Assembly: GCA_963931525.1 (NCBI GenBank)
Contig: OZ007023.1
Span: 248,001 to 312,000 of the forward strand
Source: Fimenecus sp900545625
Lineage (GTDB): Bacteria; Bacillota; Clostridia; Oscillospirales; Acutalibacteraceae
Length of the DNA stretch: 64,000 nt
Direction of reading: 5' to 3'
The stretch's first letter is position 1. Every line of letters starts with the position of its first letter. This document shows, piece after piece, positions 60,867 through 64,000 of the stretch. The position numbers and the translations under genes were made by a program. The notes below the pieces were generated by a model that saw nothing but the letters and a program-made list of their open reading frames with translations, did not search any database and was not told where the DNA came from.

Positions 60867-61544
60867 TCAATCCTCAAAAATCAATTTTTGCACATCGGCG
60901 GGCGTTTCGGCGATGAACTCCGCGCCGTATTCCTCGAATTCCGCACGGCTGCCGAAGCCGTAGAGCACGGCGATGCAGGGGATCCCCGCGCCTTTTGCCC
61001 CGCAGATATCGTAAAGCCGGTCGCCGACCATGACCGTGTCGGCGCCTGCAACACCGAGCATCCGCATAGCGGTGCGCATGATCTCCGCCTTATCGGCGCT
61101 TTTTTCATCGAAACTCGTGCCGCCGATATAGTCTACATACTGTATGAGCCCCTGCTCGCGTAAGATCTGCTCAATATAGGGTATGGGCTTGGAAGACGCG
61201 GTCGCCGTTTTTACACCGCTTTCGCGAAGCGTGCGCAAAAGCTGGGGGATACCGTCGTAAATGCGCGCTTCACGCCAGCCTCTCGCCCGGTAGCGTTCGC
61301 GGTATTTTTCAATCATAAAGCCGATCTTGTCGTCCGGGTAGCCGAACAGCGTCTGGAAGCTGTCATAGATCGGCGGGCCGATAAATTTGCGCAGCGTCGA
61401 AAGCGGGGGTGAAGGCTTGCCGTCCGCCTCGAACGCATATTGCAGGCTTTTGAAGATGCCCTCCGAGGTGTCCGCCAGCGTACCGTCAAAATCAAATAAT
61501 ACGGCCTTGTAACGGGATTTCATGTTTTCCATTTTGCGGTGCAT
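60867..61544 (-). CDS. HAD-family phosphatase (phosphoglycolate phosphatase-like)
   Basis: The 225-residue protein has motif I LFDFDGTLADTSEG (nucleophile and acid Asp), motif II ATASSKP, a Lys-bearing stretch around residue 145 and motif III/IV VMVGDRLYDICGAK. A cap domain (about 20-90) fits the Gph/PgmB group; the substrate is uncertain. AAAGGAG lies 6 bases from ATG. rarA follows by two bases, so both share one transcript. A repeat copy (61562-61645) lies just upstream. Confidence 0.9.
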   Translation of the reverse strand: MHRKMENMKSRYKAVLFDFDGTLADTSEGIFKSLQYAFEADGKPSPPLSTLRKFIGPPIYDSFQTLFGYPDDKIGFMIEKYRERYRARGWREARIYDGIPQLLRTLRESGVKTATASSKPIPYIEQILREQGLIQYVDYIGGTSFDEKSADKAEIMRTAMRMLGVAGADTVMVGDRLYDICGAKGAGIPCIAVLYGFGSRAEFEEYGAEFIAETPADVQKLIFED

Positions 61545-61561
61545 GCCGCTCCTTTCTTTAA

Positions 61562-61645
61562 GCTGCCGCCTGCTAAGGCGCGAAAAGGGGAAAGACCGCC
61601 GTGCCGGCGCGTTTTCGGCATATCGGGTTCGACGCCCGGCAGCTT
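61562..61645. repeat. Second copy of the dispersed 83-84-bp module
   Basis: Same module as 37929-38011, with about 88 percent identity; in the last 53 bases the four differences are all T/C. It contains the hairpin CGCCG-TGC-CGGCG and ends in GCTGCCG / CGGCAGC. It lies between two minus-strand genes. Confidence 0.8.
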
Positions 61646-61654
61646 GCGCTGCCG

Positions 61655-62959
61655 TCAGCGGATCGCCGACAGATCCAGCACCACGTTTTCATAACCGTCC
61701 ACGTTGATCACATAGAACATAACGGTCGTGTCATCCAAAAAGCGCATATTGCCGTGCTGGGCGTAATTCGTTTCGGTATACGTCACCGATGCGCCCGTTT
61801 CGGTGTTATAGACATAAATACGGTAGTCAAGCGCATTCGCAACCGTGCCTGCCATAACGACATACTTCCCGTCGGGGCTGACAGCAAACGCGAGCGGATT
61901 GATCTTGTAATCCTGCGGTGTGATGACCGTCGTATCATAGGTCGTGTAGATGCGGCCGTCCTCCTTGGCAAGCAGGTAATCCCCGCTGCGGATATACGAA
62001 GAGTCATACGTCGCATAAAAGCTGGAGATCACACTCTCCTCGCCGTTTTCGTAGCGCACGGTCCGGAAGCCGCCGTCCGTTTCGCGGATAAAGGCGAACG
62101 CATTGTTTTCCAGCGGTTTGACGTAACAATCCGCTACATCAAGCGCCACCGAAAGCTCACGGCTGTCGGTCCTGGTATAAATATCGATCGGTGTGTTGCC
62201 GTCCGCACTCTGCTCATGGTTGCGGCTTGAGAAGAACGGGATAGCGTCTCCCGTCGCGGTAAGCGCCTCGTCCGTGATCATACAGAAATCCTCCCGCATG
62301 GCACCTGAGATCCCGACGGTGCGGTTGTTTTCGCTCAAGAACCGCGTCATGCTCCCATCCGAACGGTTGACAATATACGATTCCTCCCAGACGGGTTCTT
62401 CCGAATACGCCTGTGTGCGGTCGGAGTGCGCAAGCAGCAGACAACGTCCGTCCGCGGCATAAGCAGTGGGAAGATCCGTGACCTTAAACATCATAAAACT
62501 GTAAATATAGACATCCTCATCCGCCGATCCGTCCGTCGAGAACACCCCGTAGCCGCAAATGTGCCCGTCGCGCTCGATATAGTGGATGCTTGCGGGGATT
62601 TGCTGACCGCTCAACGGCACGGAAAGCTCCATGGTACCGGTCTCGGCAAGCTCTACAAAATCTGTTCCGTTGAATTCATAAAACAGCACGTTGCCCGCCG
62701 CGTCCGCCGTATAAAAGACGTTGTCGAAATCGGTGGACATGTAGGGAATGGACGTAATGGTGCGTGCAAGCTCCACCGTTTCGAGCTCCTCAGGGTTGCC
62801 CAGTGCCGAGGCGTTATCCTCCTGCGGCGGGTTGCGGTACAGCCAAACGACAGCGAGCACGGCAGCGACCGCCAAAACGGCAACGATGATCGTGATCACA
62901 TTCTTTTTTGCCGAGGTCTTGTTTTTGCCGCTCGGCGCGGCCTCCTGTGTGAAAAGCAC
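61655..62959 (-). CDS. Membrane-anchored propeller-like protein of unknown function
   Basis: The 434-residue protein has a short cytoplasmic start, one membrane anchor (about 20-41) and an extracellular part with repeated strand units such as NVFYTADAAGNVLFYEFNG, CLLLAHSDRT and PDGKYVVMAGTVAN. It probably folds as a propeller. It starts at GTG 62959, the only start codon before an upstream in-frame stop, with AGGAAGG about 10 bases away. Similar in plan to the product of 22204-23295 but not clearly homologous. Confidence 0.72.
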   Translation of the reverse strand: MLFTQEAAPSGKNKTSAKKNVITIIVAVLAVAAVLAVVWLYRNPPQEDNASALGNPEELETVELARTITSIPYMSTDFDNVFYTADAAGNVLFYEFNGTDFVELAETGTMELSVPLSGQQIPASIHYIERDGHICGYGVFSTDGSADEDVYIYSFMMFKVTDLPTAYAADGRCLLLAHSDRTQAYSEEPVWEESYIVNRSDGSMTRFLSENNRTVGISGAMREDFCMITDEALTATGDAIPFFSSRNHEQSADGNTPIDIYTRTDSRELSVALDVADCYVKPLENNAFAFIRETDGGFRTVRYENGEESVISSFYATYDSSYIRSGDYLLAKEDGRIYTTYDTTVITPQDYKINPLAFAVSPDGKYVVMAGTVANALDYRIYVYNTETGASVTYTETNYAQHGNMRFLDDTTVMFYVINVDGYENVVLDLSAIR

Positions 62960-63163
62960 CTGTGTTCCGCCTTCCTGTCCTAAAAATCATCGCCCCTGCG
63001 GCAGATTTCACTGCGCGGTACGGGCGTTTTATGCGCGTATAGCCATGCGATCATTTTAGCATGTTCCCCTTGAAAAAGCAAGCAGCACGGGATGTTTCTA
63101 TTTTGCCGCGCACACGCATATATATTGGGTAAAACGACGGAAAACAGAAAATAGGTGAACCGT

Positions 63164-64000
63164 ATGGAAAAATTTCTGCCGGAGGGCATCCTGTTTGAAA
63201 CAGAAGAAAATCGAAAACGGATCGCAAGCTTCCCGCGGCTGCGGGAAGCGTTTTACGAGGATGCCGTCTTGGAAGCGCGCGCTGTGCTGTGCGACCGCGC
63301 GCACAATCTGCATGTCGATCTCGGCGAGATCAAAGGCTTTATGCCGCACGCGGAATGTGCGCTGGGGATCCCGGAGGGCACGGTGCGCGACATCGCGGTA
63401 ATCTCCCGCGTCAACAAGCCCGTCTGCTTTCGAATCACCTCTTTTTACGATGATGAAAACGGCGTGCGTACCGCCGTGCTCAGCCGCCGCGCCGTGCAGG
63501 AAGCCTGCCGGCGCGAATACGTCGCCTGCCTGCGCGCCGGGGATGTGATCGATGCCGTCGTCACGCGCAACGAGACGTTCGGCACATTCTGCGACATCGG
63601 TGCGGGGCTGACGGCTTTGCTGCCCATCGACGGCATTTCCGTTTCGCGCATCCCGCACCCGCGCGTGCGCTTCGCCGTGGGGCAGCGCATCCGCGCCGTG
63701 GTGCGCGGACGCGACGAAATGGGGCGCATCACCCTTTCGCACAAGGAGCTTTTAGGAACGTGGCAGGAAAACGCCGATCGCTTTTCGGTGGGCGAGACCG
63801 TGCCCGGCATAGTACGCTCGGTGGAAAGCTACGGTATTTTTGTGGAGCTTACGCCCAACCTTGCCGGGCTTGCAGAACTAACGCCGGGCGTGCAGGCAGG
63901 CGAGGGCGCGAGCGTATACATCAAAAGCATTTCTTCCGATCGCATGAAGATCAAGCTGATTTTAGTTGACCACTTTCCCGCGCCGGAAACGCCGCAGCAC
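63164..64000 (+). CDS. S1 RNA-binding-domain protein (cut by window edge)
   Basis: An open frame from ATG 63164 runs off the right edge (279 residues seen). After an N-terminal domain (about 1-120) it shows an S1-type unit GDVIDAVVTRNETFGTFCDIG (about 125-195, ending RITLSHKELLGTW) and a second unit VGETVPGIVRSVESYGIFVEL (about 205-265). Related clostridial proteins bind RNA; ribosomal S1 or a regulator are both possible. AGGTGA lies 6 bases before ATG. The divergent gap 62960-63163 shows no other gene. Confidence 0.85.
   Translation, partial: MEKFLPEGILFETEENRKRIASFPRLREAFYEDAVLEARAVLCDRAHNLHVDLGEIKGFMPHAECALGIPEGTVRDIAVISRVNKPVCFRITSFYDDENGVRTAVLSRRAVQEACRREYVACLRAGDVIDAVVTRNETFGTFCDIGAGLTALLPIDGISVSRIPHPRVRFAVGQRIRAVVRGRDEMGRITLSHKELLGTWQENADRFSVGETVPGIVRSVESYGIFVELTPNLAGLAELTPGVQAGEGASVYIKSISSDRMKIKLILVDHFPAPETPQH

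Overview
The window looks like chromosome of a GC-rich, gut-type Clostridia bacterium, probably Oscillospiraceae/Ruminococcaceae. This is inferred from gene content and signals, not from a database match. Supporting signs are a CD1247-type zinc-ribbon protein beside EF-P, YqeG, S21, DUF1934, DUF4474, split transketolase subunits, pyruvate phosphate dikinase, two T-box leaders, a glmS ribozyme, and Shine-Dalgarno/sigma-A signals of Firmicutes type. No tRNA, rRNA, CRISPR array or prophage was seen. Two genes are cut by the window edges: an M23-like cell-wall protein on the left and an S1-domain protein on the right.

Layout. 0-5.5 kb (minus strand): translation and housekeeping genes (CD1247-like, efp, M24 peptidase, yqeG, rpsU, yfbR) and a DUF4474 lipoprotein. 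5.6-6.7 kb: a complete insertion sequence with 26-bp inverted repeats and a 26-bp target duplication, lying between the divergent promoter regions of the lipoprotein and ahcY. 6.7-14 kb: ahcY, flavodoxin, ACT protein, an AT-rich glycosylase gene, ppdK, a lipoprotein and a previously unlisted 47-aa peptide gene with its own promoter and terminator. 14-21.4 kb (plus): rlmD, an M50 membrane peptidase, an MFS carrier and a two-gene ABC exporter. 21.5-28.2 kb (minus): GNAT, a propeller-like membrane protein, and a self-contained five-gene operon made of two paralogous SCP2-like proteins enclosing a class III aminotransferase and a split transketolase. 28.4-36.3 kb: secA, a Na/Pi-type transporter, and a leucine T-box operon leuA-methyltransferase-leuB. 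36.3-42 kb: condensation-like acyltransferase, a MITE-like repeat, an EamA carrier, and glmS under a ribozyme plus a candidate operator. 42-46.4 kb: paired zinc-ribbon membrane proteins, a Fur-type regulator with a metal exporter, and a hairpin-array repeat. 46.4-57.3 kb: Dabb, argS, DUF1934, ddl; an ECF sigma factor with a membrane propeller protein; and a T-box operon malQ-trpB. 57.4-59.5 kb: a GntR/ABC stress cassette. 59.5-64 kb: rarA, HAD phosphatase, propeller-like membrane protein, S1 protein.

How the parts work together. Regulation is unusually legible: two tRNA-sensing leaders, one metabolite-sensing ribozyme, and several inverted repeats over promoters. The strongest candidates for undescribed biology are the SCP2/transketolase/aminotransferase operon, the Tam-like methyltransferase inside the leucine operon (a yeast homologue methylates 3-isopropylmalate), the isolated 47-aa peptide gene, and the coupling of malQ to trpB under a T-box. 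All functional statements are from reading the sequence alone; no searches were run.
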